From: Paenibacillus massiliensis subsp. panacisoli DSM 21345
GTDB taxonomy: Bacteria; Bacillota; Bacilli; Paenibacillales; Paenibacillaceae
Length of the DNA: 64,000 nucleotides
Assembly: GCF_000426545.1 (NCBI RefSeq)
Contig: NZ_KE384535.1
Span: 1-64,000 of the forward strand
Direction: 5' to 3'
Position numbers and translations under genes: made by a program
Notes under the pieces: generated by a model
The model's database searches: none
Told to the model about the DNA's origin: nothing
The model's input: the letters and a program-made list of their open reading frames with translations, nothing else
Part shown: positions 33,742-42,594 of the stretch, in pieces
Position numbering within the stretch: the first letter of the stretch is position 1
How the letters are laid out: each line of letters begins with the position of its first letter

Positions 33742-34425
33742 TTATTGCATTTTTTGGACTGTAGAGGTTGCCAACAGTATAGCATTGGTTGTCCCGCCGC
33801 CAACGTTGTCGAACGAGAAGCTTGAAATCGGTACACCACGCAAGGTCACATCGTCTCCATCCAGAATGTCGCCAGTTTCATTATTATAGATGCCAGTAAT
33901 GGAGTTATCATTCTCGTCAATGATATGTATAAAGGCAATGGTTCCGTATGCGGATTCTTCCTCCGTAATCTCAAGAACATAACCACTTACAGTCACCATC
34001 GTGTCTAGATAAGGATTAATATTTTTGAAAAGATGCCTTGAAGACACGTTTTTGTCAACCAGCTTTGCAGCTTCTTTCTTGGCTTCAGCTGTAGTAGCTG
34101 GGAACAGATCGGCATGGGCTACAAGGAAATCATATGTTTTGGGATCGAGAGTCTCTCCATCAACGAGCGCGGCATTTAATTCGTTCATTAAATCAGCAGC
34201 CATAGTATCGCCTTGCGCTTGAGGCGCTGCTGGTTCCTCTGCAGCAGGCTCTTCAGCTACAGGCTCTTCGGCAGCTGTCTCTGCAACTGCTTGAGCTGCT
34301 GGCGCTTCCTGAGTCGGGGCTTGTGCTGGGGGCTGCTCTGAGCTGCCTGTCTCTGTCTTGCCTCCACATGCAGTGAGCACAGCAGATAACGCGAGAACAA
34401 GTGTGAATAAAGTAATCTTTTTCAA
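33742..34425 (-). CDS. Lipoprotein with a C-terminal OB-fold-like domain
   Basis: About 227 aa. The signal peptide KKITLFTLVLALSAVLTAC ends in a lipobox, followed by a Pro/Ala/Glu-rich repeat linker (EEPAAEEPAAPQA, residues ~30-75). The C-terminal part (LDTMVTVSGYVLEITEEE, FIHIIDENDNSITGIYN, DILDGDDVTLRGVPI) has the pattern of tRNA_anti-like/OB-fold domains found in secreted Firmicute proteins. TTG 34425 is preferred (GAAGGAAGAGG just upstream), with ATG 34452 as an alternative. The low-complexity linker suggests a wall-spanning stalk. Function unknown. Confidence 0.7.
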   Translation of the reverse strand: MKKITLFTLVLALSAVLTACGGKTETGSSEQPPAQAPTQEAPAAQAVAETAAEEPVAEEPAAEEPAAPQAQGDTMAADLMNELNAALVDGETLDPKTYDFLVAHADLFPATTAEAKKEAAKLVDKNVSSRHLFKNINPYLDTMVTVSGYVLEITEEESAYGTIAFIHIIDENDNSITGIYNNETGDILDGDDVTLRGVPISSFSFDNVGGGTTNAILLATSTVQKMQ

Positions 34426-34685
34426 AGAACCTCTTCCTTCTTTGTATCCCATCGGATGGGGAATTGGCTAATTTTATACTGTCACTAATACAATAGGCCA
34501 AAAAGACTAGTTTGTAAATATTTGTCGTAAATTGTTTTTATATGACGGTAAAAGCATGCGTATTCTACTCACAGCCTTAGCACCTGCGCATTCCTCACGA
34601 CAGCAGACAAAAATCCAGCTATAATAATAGTCAGAAAAATGTAGTCGAATAGGTTCCATATACCGTGCTGAAGATATGAGAGCGG

Positions 34686-35192
34686 GTGATTGTATTGAAA
34701 GTAAGGCTCGAATATGGCGAGAATATATTAGTGGCAGTTATATTTAGGGACAAATGGAGCTGGTATGTCACCGAGAAGGAGTATTGGTTCCTGGATCTAG
34801 TAAAATTGGAGCAGGCGTATTTGGCCAAAGGATACCAGTTGCCAGATCAGGAGAATTATGCGTACCGTTATCATATTGGTATATTAGATGAACACACTGC
34901 TGAACGTTTTTTAGATGAGATCCGTGATTTTCAGGTAAGTACAGTAGAATTGAGAGAATTATTACTACATACAGTTGAGATGGAATCAGATGTCGAAAGT
35001 CCTTTAGCGGACTACTTACCTGCTCTGCTCGTTCATTTTGATGAAAAATATCTAATATCTGCTTTTCCCGAGCCCGCTTCATTTGAATACTATGTGCCAG
35101 CTGGCTGGGTTGGAACGTATGAGAGCTTCCTAGATCGAGTCCCCAGTGTAGAGAGATACTGGATCACAAATAACAAAAACTACTTCCTCTGA
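34686..35192 (+). CDS. Hypothetical protein
   Basis: A 168-aa soluble protein from GTG 34686 (GAGCGG upstream is a modest ribosome binding site). Aromatic, acidic sequence: FRDKWSWYVTEKEYWFLDLVKLE, YRYHIGILDEHTAERFLDEIRDF, EPASFEYYVPAGWVGTYESF. No signal peptide or membrane helix. The tone resembles small immunity or phage-defence-associated proteins, but I cannot assign a family. It precedes an Imm33-like gene on the same strand by 84 bp. Confidence 0.55.
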   Translation: MIVLKVRLEYGENILVAVIFRDKWSWYVTEKEYWFLDLVKLEQAYLAKGYQLPDQENYAYRYHIGILDEHTAERFLDEIRDFQVSTVELRELLLHTVEMESDVESPLADYLPALLVHFDEKYLISAFPEPASFEYYVPAGWVGTYESFLDRVPSVERYWITNNKNYFL

Positions 35193-35276
35193 TGAATATT
35201 AAATTGGCATGCTAGTAGCTGCTCTATATGGAAAGTTGATCTGGTTAAGGTATGTACATGAAAGTGAGGGTCCAGC

Positions 35277-35630
35277 ATGAAAGAAAAGGCAGCGACACCA
35301 GAGCAATTAAGCATCTGCCGTAAATATGGTGCGGAATACATGGAGAGTGAAGCCCATCTGAAGGTGGGCATTGCCTGGAATGTGAAGGAGGGGCTTGAGC
35401 CAATCCATGGTCTGCGTCTTCCACCAGAAGGAGATACGACCGGCTGGTATATATGGGCGGACGAATATTCGGATGCCGATGATTTTTTTGCACCGCTGCA
35501 TGTAGTTCATATTGATGAATGGGACCCCAAGATCAGGAAGTATCTCGGTCTTGCGCCAGGATGGCGTTTTGTAATTGCGGAAGATTACGAGGATGTGTGG
35601 TTCGACGCGCAGTTGCTGAACCGGGATTAG
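35277..35630 (+). CDS. Imm33/DUF2185-like protein
   Basis: A 117-aa soluble protein. Its C-terminal motif GWRFVIAEDYEDVWFDAQLL matches the ending typical of DUF2185 / immunity protein Imm33, and the middle GWYIWADEYSDADDFFAPLHVVHI is the preceding strand region. Such proteins often neutralise polymorphic toxins, but no toxin gene is adjacent, so it would be an orphan immunity or a general DUF2185 protein. ATG 35277 is directly preceded by GAGGGTCCAGC. Confidence 0.65.
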   Translation: MKEKAATPEQLSICRKYGAEYMESEAHLKVGIAWNVKEGLEPIHGLRLPPEGDTTGWYIWADEYSDADDFFAPLHVVHIDEWDPKIRKYLGLAPGWRFVIAEDYEDVWFDAQLLNRD

Positions 35631-35986
35631 GTTACAAAAGGGTGATGCATGGGCACGATAGTAACAGGTCTACCGATGATGCCAAGACCCTTGATGTAAC
35701 GACTACGCTAGTCGACCTTATGTCCAAGAGGAGCTAGCTCCTCTCTATCTGATTACTGTAGTGTATTACCGCTGTAGTTAGCTGCTCTTGCAAAGGTGAT
35801 GTCTACGTAACATACGAGTTCACCAGATTCATGATATGTGTGGTGGTTGGTGCGTCACAGTGTAATTGGTTCGTTTGGCATATTGAATTTAGTATTTCTT
35901 ATGGAGGAAGTTTATGTTAGTATATATAACATTAAAACTAAAATGAAAACATGGAGCCTAGCCATACATAATGTCAGAAATAGTGG
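35631..35986. other. Intergenic region, 356 bp
   Basis: AT-rich before the kinase gene; a palindrome-like AGCTAGCT and a weak hairpin near 35720-35745 (AGGAGCTAGCTCCT) are the only structures, the latter a possible terminator of the Imm33-like gene. Confidence 0.45.
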
Positions 35987-37312
35987 GTGAAAGAGATACG
36001 AAGCTGGGTCAGAAATGAAAATGTGCAAATGACAATAGTCGCTTTTGCTACCGCCATTGGGGCGCAATTCAAGATCAATCCTTTTCAGGAGGACCTGTTT
36101 CGCATTGGGCTTGGGGTAAGCATTTTTTTATTTTTTCTGTTAATGATGCCTCATTTGTCATATGTCAAGACAGGAATTCTGACGGGTATCGTTAGCTTCA
36201 TCTTTCAGTCGATTGATTGGCTCGTCCAGACGAGCTCCCCATCCATTCTTGACAGCATGCTGAATAACTTGGGTGCAGGGTTATATTACATTGCTTTTGC
36301 CTATGCGCTCGGGATGCTGAAGGGTCGATTGCATATCTCTCAGCCCCTGCTGATCGGAGGCTGGATTACAGCCATTGATTTCGGTTCAAATATTCTGGAG
36401 CTACTGGTTCGCGGAGTGTTGAGCGGCACGAATGTATTTCATTTACGGGAATGGCTGTACTTGCTTGTGGTAGCCGGACTGCGGAGCTATTTTGTCACAG
36501 GGCTGTACAATAGCATCAGCATTCGGCAGATGAGACTGATTCATGCGGAGCAGGAGAAGCGAATTGAGCAAATGCTGAACGTGAACTCGGGGCTGTATGG
36601 AGAGGTATTTTATCTGCAAAAAGCCATGAATACGATCGAAGAGATTACAGCAGCAAGCTATGAGCTGTACCGTGAGCTGCAAGCCAGTGAGCTGAAGCAA
36701 TATAGTCAACGTACGCTAGGCATTGCCCAGCAGATCCATGAGGTGAAGAAGGACTCACAGCGAATTCTCGCTGGTCTCGTGAAGCTCTACGATCGTGAGA
36801 AGGTCGTGCATATGAGCTTGACGGAAATGCTCGATTTTGCAATTAAGGGCAATCTGAAATACAGCGAAATGCTGGGTAAAAACGTCCACATTCACAAGGA
36901 GCAGCAATATGATTGTGATTCTCCACATTATATCGCATTGCTGACAGTGATGAACAATCTTATTGCAAATGCAGTAGAGGCTATTGATGATACGGGGGAC
37001 ATCCGAATTCAAGTCCTCGAACGGATAGATGATGTATATTTCATTGTGACGGATTCCGGTAAGGGAATCCATGAGTCCAAGCAGGACGTTATATTTGAAC
37101 CCGGGTACACAACCAAATACAATGAAGCTGGCATAGCGGCTACGGGCATTGGCCTGTCCCATGTGCGTGATATTGTACATTCCATGGGAGGGCGCATTAC
37201 GGTAGATATGAAGCGGCACGGGCGAGGTACGACATTTGTGTCTAGACTGCCGAAGGCCAGCATTATGAAGGAGGGCAGTGCCAATGAAGCTTTCTATTAT
37301 AATCGTGGATGA
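35987..37312 (+). CDS. glnK: Sensor histidine kinase, GlnK (YcbA)-like
   Basis: A 441-aa kinase. The N-terminal ~190 residues hold about six membrane helices without a big extracellular domain. The phosphoacceptor is probably the His in IAQQIHEVKKDSQRIL. The ATPase domain has the N-box MNNLIANAVEAID, G1 DSGKGI and the G2-like ATGIGLSHVRDIV. This SpoOB-type GHKL kinase with a multi-helix N-terminus matches Bacillus YcbA/GlnK, and the partner regulator confirms it. Start is GTG 35987. The gene overlaps the regulator by 29 bp. In B. subtilis the pair senses glutamine and activates glutaminase and glutamine transport; here an amino acid ABC importer follows. Confidence 0.8.
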   Translation: MKEIRSWVRNENVQMTIVAFATAIGAQFKINPFQEDLFRIGLGVSIFLFFLLMMPHLSYVKTGILTGIVSFIFQSIDWLVQTSSPSILDSMLNNLGAGLYYIAFAYALGMLKGRLHISQPLLIGGWITAIDFGSNILELLVRGVLSGTNVFHLREWLYLLVVAGLRSYFVTGLYNSISIRQMRLIHAEQEKRIEQMLNVNSGLYGEVFYLQKAMNTIEEITAASYELYRELQASELKQYSQRTLGIAQQIHEVKKDSQRILAGLVKLYDREKVVHMSLTEMLDFAIKGNLKYSEMLGKNVHIHKEQQYDCDSPHYIALLTVMNNLIANAVEAIDDTGDIRIQVLERIDDVYFIVTDSGKGIHESKQDVIFEPGYTTKYNEAGIAATGIGLSHVRDIVHSMGGRITVDMKRHGRGTTFVSRLPKASIMKEGSANEAFYYNRG

Positions 37313-38177
37313 TGATATCGTGAGCCGAAGCATGCTGGAGGACATTATCGAGGAGTCTTCCATGGGGGAGCTGAAGGGAACGGCGAACGGCGGCCTCGAA
37401 GGGACCCAGTTGATTCTGGATTTGAAGCCAGATGTGGTGCTCATGGACTTGCTGATGCCGGATCAGGATGGAATTGAGACGATTGCCAAGCTCAAGGCGA
37501 ATGATTATACGGGGAAATTTATCATGATCTCGCAGGTAGAGAACAAGGACATGGTCGGGGCTGCCTACCAGCAAGGCATAGAATTTTTCATTCATAAGCC
37601 TATTAATCGTGTTGAGGTGGAGCATGTGCTCAGCAAAGTCAATGAACAGTGGAAGTATGAGCGCTATCTACTGGAAATCCGACAATCACTTGCAAAGCTG
37701 AACATTGGTGAATCTCCGGCTGCACCCAAGAGTCGTTCGGTCCGCGAGGTGTGTCGCCCGCTCTTGATGGATCTTGGCATCATTGGCGAGAACGGCAGTA
37801 AGGACATTATGGCCATGATGGAGTATATGATTGAGCATAAGCAGGTGACAGAGCTGCCTTCTCTTAAGGAGCTGTATGAAGCTGTTGCCCAGACCTATAA
37901 AGATACGGATAAGGAGGTCGAGAAGGAGACCAAAGCGATTGAGCAGCGTATTCGCCGGACCATTCTAGCCGCGCTGACAAATATGGCATCCATCGGCCTC
38001 ACGGATTACAGTAATCCCAAGTTTGAGCATTATGCGCCGCTCTACTTCGACTTTCAGGATGTGAGAATGAAGATGAGAGCGATGGAGGAGGACCAGCCTG
38101 TAGATAAGGGGAAGGTCAATATCAAAAAATTCCTGCACGTATTCTATATGGAGACGCTGGAGAAAATGAACGGCTAG
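37284..38177 (+). CDS. glnL: Response regulator with YcbB domain, GlnL-like
   Basis: A 297-aa regulator: receiver domain with acidic VDDD, phosphoacceptor Asp55 in LMDLLMPDQDG and Lys in FIHKPIN, then the ~150-residue helical YcbB DNA-binding domain (VCRPLLMDLGIIGENGSKDIM; IEQRIRRTILAALTNMASIGLTDYSNPKFEHYAPLYFDF) that is characteristic of GlnL. ATG 37284 with GGAGGG upstream is preferred over GTG 37278. Likely target: the ABC importer operon immediately downstream, through the AT-rich repeats at 38250-38300. Confidence 0.85.
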   Translation: MKLSIIIVDDDIVSRSMLEDIIEESSMGELKGTANGGLEGTQLILDLKPDVVLMDLLMPDQDGIETIAKLKANDYTGKFIMISQVENKDMVGAAYQQGIEFFIHKPINRVEVEHVLSKVNEQWKYERYLLEIRQSLAKLNIGESPAAPKSRSVREVCRPLLMDLGIIGENGSKDIMAMMEYMIEHKQVTELPSLKELYEAVAQTYKDTDKEVEKETKAIEQRIRRTILAALTNMASIGLTDYSNPKFEHYAPLYFDFQDVRMKMRAMEEDQPVDKGKVNIKKFLHVFYMETLEKMNG

Positions 38178-38203
38178 CGTGTCATTCATATAACCTAATT
38201 TCA

Positions 38204-38251
38204 AATCCAAGCAGCATTTACGATATTTCTCGTGTGCTGCTTGGATTTTTT
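38204..38251 (+). terminator. Intrinsic terminator after glnL
   Basis: AAATCCAAGCAGCA (from 38204) pairs with TGCTGCTTGGATTT (38235-38248), followed by a T-run. Confidence 0.85.
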
Positions 38252-38627
38252 TGTTGTTTAATAACAAAATAGATTTTTTATTGTTAGTTATATTCACTTT
38301 TCGTGTTAATTATGGGGAGAAATTATGGATTTTGAGTGTTTTTTTGAGGTTTTTCTGATGTGTGTCAATTTTAATTTCATAATTTGTGACTCTTATTTTT
38401 GTAGGATCATGTCGGTTGATGTAGGTCAGACACTAAAATACGTTCAAAGAAATGCCACATGTATAGCTTTCTCTCAGGAATCCTCATGTCACATACAGAA
38501 TCGTAGAGAGACAAACGAACCTGACACGGGGAAGGCAAGGGAGAAGCAGATAGCTATGCAGCAGGCAGAGTTCATGCGGTCGAATGTTCGATCCGAACCT
38601 ATACTAATCGGGAAAAGGGGTTATCAC
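38242..38627 (+). promoter_or_regulatory. Leader and candidate GlnL-binding region of the ABC importer
   Basis: About 380 bp without a credible gene. It starts with two similar AT-rich stretches in direct order (GATTTTTTTGTTG near 38243 and GATTTTTTATTGTTAG near 38272), resembling the paired TTTTGT-type sites reported for GlnL. The importer's open frame extends upstream to 38325, but that part is not coding-like. Confidence 0.4.
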
Positions 38628-39404
38628 ATGAAAAAAACAGTATCCATTATATTGACTTCGCTTCTAGCTTTGTCGCTAACAGCATGCGGTGCTGCAAATC
38701 AATCAGGTAGTGCAGGCAATTCTGAAAAGTATGTCATCGGTACAGATGCAACGTATCCTCCTTTTGAATTCCAGCAGGATGGCAAATATGTAGGTATTGA
38801 TATTGATCTGATCCATGCGATTGCCGAAGAGGAAGGGTTCGAGGTTGAAGTCAAGCCAATGGATTTCAAGGGGATTATCCCGTCCATCACCTCCAAGCAG
38901 TTGGATGGTGCGATTGCTGGCATCAGCATTACGGATGAGCGCAAACAGATTGTAGACTTCTCTGAGCCTTACTATCAAGCAGGTCTGTCCCTGATTGTGC
39001 ATGAGGACAACACGGATATTACGAAGCCAGAAGACCTGAAGGGCAAGGTTATTGCGATCAAAAAAGGAACCTCCGGTGCAGCGAAGGCTGACGAGTTGGC
39101 GAAAACCTACGGAGCAACAGTGAAGTATTTTGACGATAGCCCATCCATGTATCAGGAAGTAGCGAATAAGAATGCGGATGCTACTATTGAAGACTTTCCG
39201 GTCATTTCCTATAAGATCGCTGTGGACCCGAATTCCAAGCTGAAGATCGTAGGTGATCGTCTGAATGGTGATTTCTACGGGATTGCGGTTGGCAAGGGCG
39301 ATGAGGAATTGCTGAATAAGATCAATAGTGGTCTTAAGAAAGTACAGGAAAACGGCAAATATGATGAGATTGTAAGCAAGTACCTGGGCACATCTGCTAA
39401 ATAG
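38628..39404 (+). CDS. Polar amino acid ABC transporter, substrate-binding lipoprotein
   Basis: A 258-aa lipoprotein: signal peptide KKTVSIILTSLLALSLTAC with lipobox, then the family 3 solute-binding fold (YVIGTDATYPPFEFQQDGKYVGIDIDLIHAIAEEEG, GAIAGISITDERKQIVDFSEPYYQAGL, GDRLNGDFYGIAVGKGDEELL). This is the glutamine/cystine/arginine-type group. ATG 38628 after AAGGGG gives the signal peptide directly. First of three genes. Glutamine is the favoured substrate because of the GlnKL pair, but this is inference. Confidence 0.9.
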   Translation: MKKTVSIILTSLLALSLTACGAANQSGSAGNSEKYVIGTDATYPPFEFQQDGKYVGIDIDLIHAIAEEEGFEVEVKPMDFKGIIPSITSKQLDGAIAGISITDERKQIVDFSEPYYQAGLSLIVHEDNTDITKPEDLKGKVIAIKKGTSGAAKADELAKTYGATVKYFDDSPSMYQEVANKNADATIEDFPVISYKIAVDPNSKLKIVGDRLNGDFYGIAVGKGDEELLNKINSGLKKVQENGKYDEIVSKYLGTSAK

Positions 39405-39421
39405 AAGGGAATGTGTAGCTA

Positions 39422-40078
39422 TTGAATTTCTCATGGCAAGTCATTGGTGACGCATTACCCATTCTACTACAGGGGACGCTCATCACACTGAAGATTGTAG
39501 TTATCTCCTTGATTTTTGCCTTCATTATTGGCCTGATCTCGGGCTTGATGAGCGTATCTACCAATAAGGTGCTGCGCTTCATCTCTTCGGTATATGTTGA
39601 TTTGATTCGGGGTACGCCGCTGCTGGTGCAGGTATTCTTCATTTACTTCGGCTTGCCAGTGTTCCTGGATATGCGTATTCCGGCAGAAACAGCAGGGATT
39701 ATCGCAATCAGTCTGAATGCAGGTGCCTATATCTCAGAGATATTCAGAGCGGGTATTGTTTCGATCAGCAAAGGGCAGAGCGAAGCGGCACGTTCACTCG
39801 GCCTGAACAAATTCCAGACGATGAGGCTCGTCATCCTGCCCCAGGCTACACGGCGGATGGTGCCAGCGTTCGTTAACCAGCTTATTGTCACGATTAAGGA
39901 TACGTCCCTCTTGTCCGCGATCGGCATTACAGAATTGACGCAGAGTGGTGAGATTATTATCTCCACCAACTTCCGAGCGTTTGAGATTTGGGGAACGGTA
40001 GGTGTCTTCTATCTGATTATCATCTATATCTTATCCCGCATTTCCCGTGTTCTGGAAAGGAGGTACGTGGCGCGATGA
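39422..40078 (+). CDS. Polar amino acid ABC transporter permease
   Basis: A 218-aa His/Glu/Gln/Arg-type (HEQRo) permease with five helices. ILLQGTLITLKIVVISLIFAFIIG and DLIRGTPLLVQVFFIYFGLP are the typical beginnings; the EAA loop is SEAARSLGLNKFQTMRLVILPQA. TTG 39422 is the start (AAGGGAATG upstream). Works with the adjacent binding protein and ATPase, its stop overlapping the ATPase start (ATGA). Confidence 0.93.
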   Translation: MNFSWQVIGDALPILLQGTLITLKIVVISLIFAFIIGLISGLMSVSTNKVLRFISSVYVDLIRGTPLLVQVFFIYFGLPVFLDMRIPAETAGIIAISLNAGAYISEIFRAGIVSISKGQSEAARSLGLNKFQTMRLVILPQATRRMVPAFVNQLIVTIKDTSLLSAIGITELTQSGEIIISTNFRAFEIWGTVGVFYLIIIYILSRISRVLERRYVAR

Positions 40079-40797
40079 TCGTCGTACAAAATCTGAAAAA
40101 GCAATTTGGCGCCAACGAGGTGCTGAAGGATATTTCCACGACCATTCGTGAGAAAGAGGTTGTCTGTGTCATCGGTCCTTCGGGATCAGGAAAAAGTACC
40201 TTTCTGCGCTGCCTGAACCTGTTGGAGGAAGTAACGTCTGGCAAGGTGATTATTGGCGACGTAGAGGTCACCTCACCAAGCACGAATATTGATAAGCTTC
40301 GCGAGAACGTGGGTATGGTGTTCCAGCAGTTCAATCTGTTCCCGCATCTTACCGTATTGGAAAATATCATGCTTGCGCCGAAATATGTGAAGAAGCTGAC
40401 GAAGCAGGAGAATGAGAAGACATCCTTGAACCTGCTGGCGAAGGTAGGCCTGGCTGAGAAAAGGGATGCATATCCTGAACAGCTGTCAGGCGGACAGCAG
40501 CAGCGTGTAGCGATTGCTCGCGCCTTGGCTATGAACCCGTCCGTGCTGCTCTTTGATGAGCCAACCTCAGCTCTTGACCCGGAGATGGTGGGTGAGGTGC
40601 TGCAGGTTATGAAGGATCTTGCTCATGAAGGGATTACCATGATTGTGGTGACTCATGAGATGGGCTTCGCGCGTGAGGTGGCGGATCGCGTCATCTTCAT
40701 GGATGGAGGTTACATTGTCGAGGAAGATGTTCCTGCGCAGTTGTTCCAGCAGCCGAAGCATGAGCGTACACAGGCGTTTTTGAGCAAGGTGCTCTAA
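40075..40797 (+). CDS. Polar amino acid ABC transporter ATP-binding protein
   Basis: A 240-aa ATPase of the GlnQ/HisP type: Walker A GPSGSGKSTFLRCLN, Q-loop MVFQQFNLFPHLTV, signature LSGGQQQRVAIARAL, Walker B VLLFDEPTSALDPEMV, H-loop VVTHEM. AAAGGAGG lies before ATG 40075. Last gene of the operon, ended by the terminator at 40864. Confidence 0.95.
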   Translation: MIVVQNLKKQFGANEVLKDISTTIREKEVVCVIGPSGSGKSTFLRCLNLLEEVTSGKVIIGDVEVTSPSTNIDKLRENVGMVFQQFNLFPHLTVLENIMLAPKYVKKLTKQENEKTSLNLLAKVGLAEKRDAYPEQLSGGQQQRVAIARALAMNPSVLLFDEPTSALDPEMVGEVLQVMKDLAHEGITMIVVTHEMGFAREVADRVIFMDGGYIVEEDVPAQLFQQPKHERTQAFLSKVL

Positions 40798-40863
40798 GTT
40801 ATTTTTTGAATATTTTCCAAATAACCTCTTAAATAAACTCTTGAAAACCTTCTTGTGATCAAG

Positions 40864-40896
40864 GACTCATTCCGACTCTCGGGATGAGTCTTTTTT
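40864..40896 (+). terminator. Intrinsic terminator of the amino acid importer operon
   Basis: GACTCAT (40864-40870) pairs with ATGAGTC (40884-40890), followed by TTTTTT. Confidence 0.85.
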
Positions 40897-41033
40897 CATG
40901 GATATGCGTCTATAAGAACACTTGTGCTGCAAGGGGGAAGCAAGGTACACTATAGCTACAATAGATGAGCTGTACTGATGATTTGTACGAATGAAGGCTT
41001 AACAATAAGATTTATGGAAAAGGCGGTACAGAA

Positions 41034-42035
41034 ATGATCCCAGAGCTCATTCGGCAGCATTGGCCTGCATTCAGTGGAACGGCCAGCAAGCTGTCAGGTG
41101 GATGGAATAATACAACATGGTTCATACATAATGACAGCTGTCGCAGCGTGCTGCGGATCTATGACACGCATCAGGACAAGGACAAGATTCTGTTCGAGCA
41201 TGCGGTATTAACAGCGCTTCAGCAGACAGGACTGAGCTATAGAGTGCCTGCGCCGATTTTGACACAACATGGAGCAAGTCTGGTACAGCTTACGGACGGA
41301 AGTGGCAAATATGCTTGCTTGTTCAGCTATATTGACGGTGTCTCACCAAGGGGAGGCTATGCTGAGTATGCTTGTTCGTTGGGTGAGGCAACCGGGCAGC
41401 TGTCATGCTTGCTGGCTGACCTGAGTCTGGAGAGAGCCCCTGCTTATCCGCCGTATTATAACCTGCTGCAGTCTTATCCATTATGCTCACGTGAGCGAGT
41501 GCTGGATTTTTGTAGCCGTCCTCCTGTTGAACTGATGCACGTTCGATCAGAGCTAGGACAGTTGGCTGATACCTGCGTGGATATTTATGATGCCCTCCAT
41601 GGTCTGGAGAGTCTTCCCCAGCAATGGGTACATGGTGATCTGAATGCCTCCAATCTGCTGTTACATCCAGAGCGACCAGACCAGGTGATGGCACTGCTGG
41701 ATTTTGAGTTTTGTACTCGCGATATCCGGGTAATGGAACCCGCGGTCATTCTGTCCAGTATGCTAGGAGAAGCGCAGGAACGCATTGCTGTTCATGACTT
41801 CTGCCACGGCTACGTGCAGCATGTACATCTGCTTCCCGAGGAGGTAAGTGTACTACCGTTATTAATGAAGCTACGCAAGGCAGACGTATTCCTGCACTTT
41901 CTGAGTCGATTCTGGCAGCAGACAGATGGCGCTGATGTGCTCGCAGAGCAAGCAAGGTTGCTTTCGGAAGAGCTGGTGGTACTGGAGCAGAGCAGGACGT
42001 GGCTTGAGGATGAGCTTCTTATACTAAATGGATAA
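41034..42035 (+). CDS. Phosphotransferase, APH / homoserine-kinase type II fold
   Basis: A 333-aa kinase-like protein. N-lobe LSGGWNNTTWFIHNDSCRSVLRIYDTH (Asn-rich nucleotide loop, Arg in place of the usual Lys environment); catalytic loop WVHGDLNASNLLL with the HGDxxxxN pattern and metal Asp in ALLDFEFCTRD. The family phosphorylates aminoglycosides, choline, homoserine and other alcohols; homologs in Bacillales are often of YtmP or spectinomycin-like unknown function. Start ATG 41034 is preceded by AAAAGGCGG. Monocistronic. Confidence 0.85.
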   Translation: MIPELIRQHWPAFSGTASKLSGGWNNTTWFIHNDSCRSVLRIYDTHQDKDKILFEHAVLTALQQTGLSYRVPAPILTQHGASLVQLTDGSGKYACLFSYIDGVSPRGGYAEYACSLGEATGQLSCLLADLSLERAPAYPPYYNLLQSYPLCSRERVLDFCSRPPVELMHVRSELGQLADTCVDIYDALHGLESLPQQWVHGDLNASNLLLHPERPDQVMALLDFEFCTRDIRVMEPAVILSSMLGEAQERIAVHDFCHGYVQHVHLLPEEVSVLPLLMKLRKADVFLHFLSRFWQQTDGADVLAEQARLLSEELVVLEQSRTWLEDELLILNG

Positions 42036-42135
42036 TACTAGCAGGTTTGGACTGCAAATTTGCTGAAAGTAGCTGTGCTCGGTTATGCTGGAGTTGTGGG
42101 CTACAGCATCAGCAACTAGACAGGAGGAATTAACG

Positions 42136-42594
42136 ATGAGAAAGAATGACAAGTATTTTATTGCAGGAGCGCTGGTTCTGGGTGCTGCCGTATCAATCAT
42201 GGTCTATGCAGGCAAAAAATTCACATCCTTCAAGAGAGTGGTAGCCAACTATATTCAGGAAGAAGAGATTACGGCGCTGGAGCTGACCAGACTATCTTCC
42301 GAGCCAGGCGAGAAGCGTGATATTGTAATTACCGATCCGGAGACGATTCATGAAATTATGAAGGGTTTTAATGAGGTTCAACTGATCAAGTCTGCCAAAA
42401 ACATGAAATCAGATCATAAATTCAGCTACTACATCACGATTATTCAAAAGGATTTAAGACATCGTTTTGACATCATTCTTAAGAGTAGAGAGCATCTGAT
42501 CATATACGATAACAATGCCAGCAAGCCTCGTCTGAATGCATACAAGCTTAAGAGTCCTTTTAACTCGCAGGTGCTGGAGAGGCAGTTTGAATGA
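42136..42594 (+). CDS. Hypothetical membrane-anchored protein
   Basis: A 152-aa protein with a single N-terminal helix (YFIAGALVLGAAVSIMVYAG) and a ~125-residue external/soluble domain (IVITDPETIHEIMKGFNEVQLIK, KFSYYITIIQKDLRHRFDIILKSREHLIIYDN), strand-rich and like the DUF5301/DUF4944 type of small domain. AGGAGGAA precedes ATG 42136. Its stop overlaps the next gene (ATGA), so the two are probably translated together. Confidence 0.65.
   Translation: MRKNDKYFIAGALVLGAAVSIMVYAGKKFTSFKRVVANYIQEEEITALELTRLSSEPGEKRDIVITDPETIHEIMKGFNEVQLIKSAKNMKSDHKFSYYITIIQKDLRHRFDIILKSREHLIIYDNNASKPRLNAYKLKSPFNSQVLERQFE

Noticed and set aside
38325..38627. Upstream extension of the amino acid binding protein
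   Set aside because: The signal peptide begins exactly at ATG 38628 with its own AAGGGG; the extension is not coding-like.
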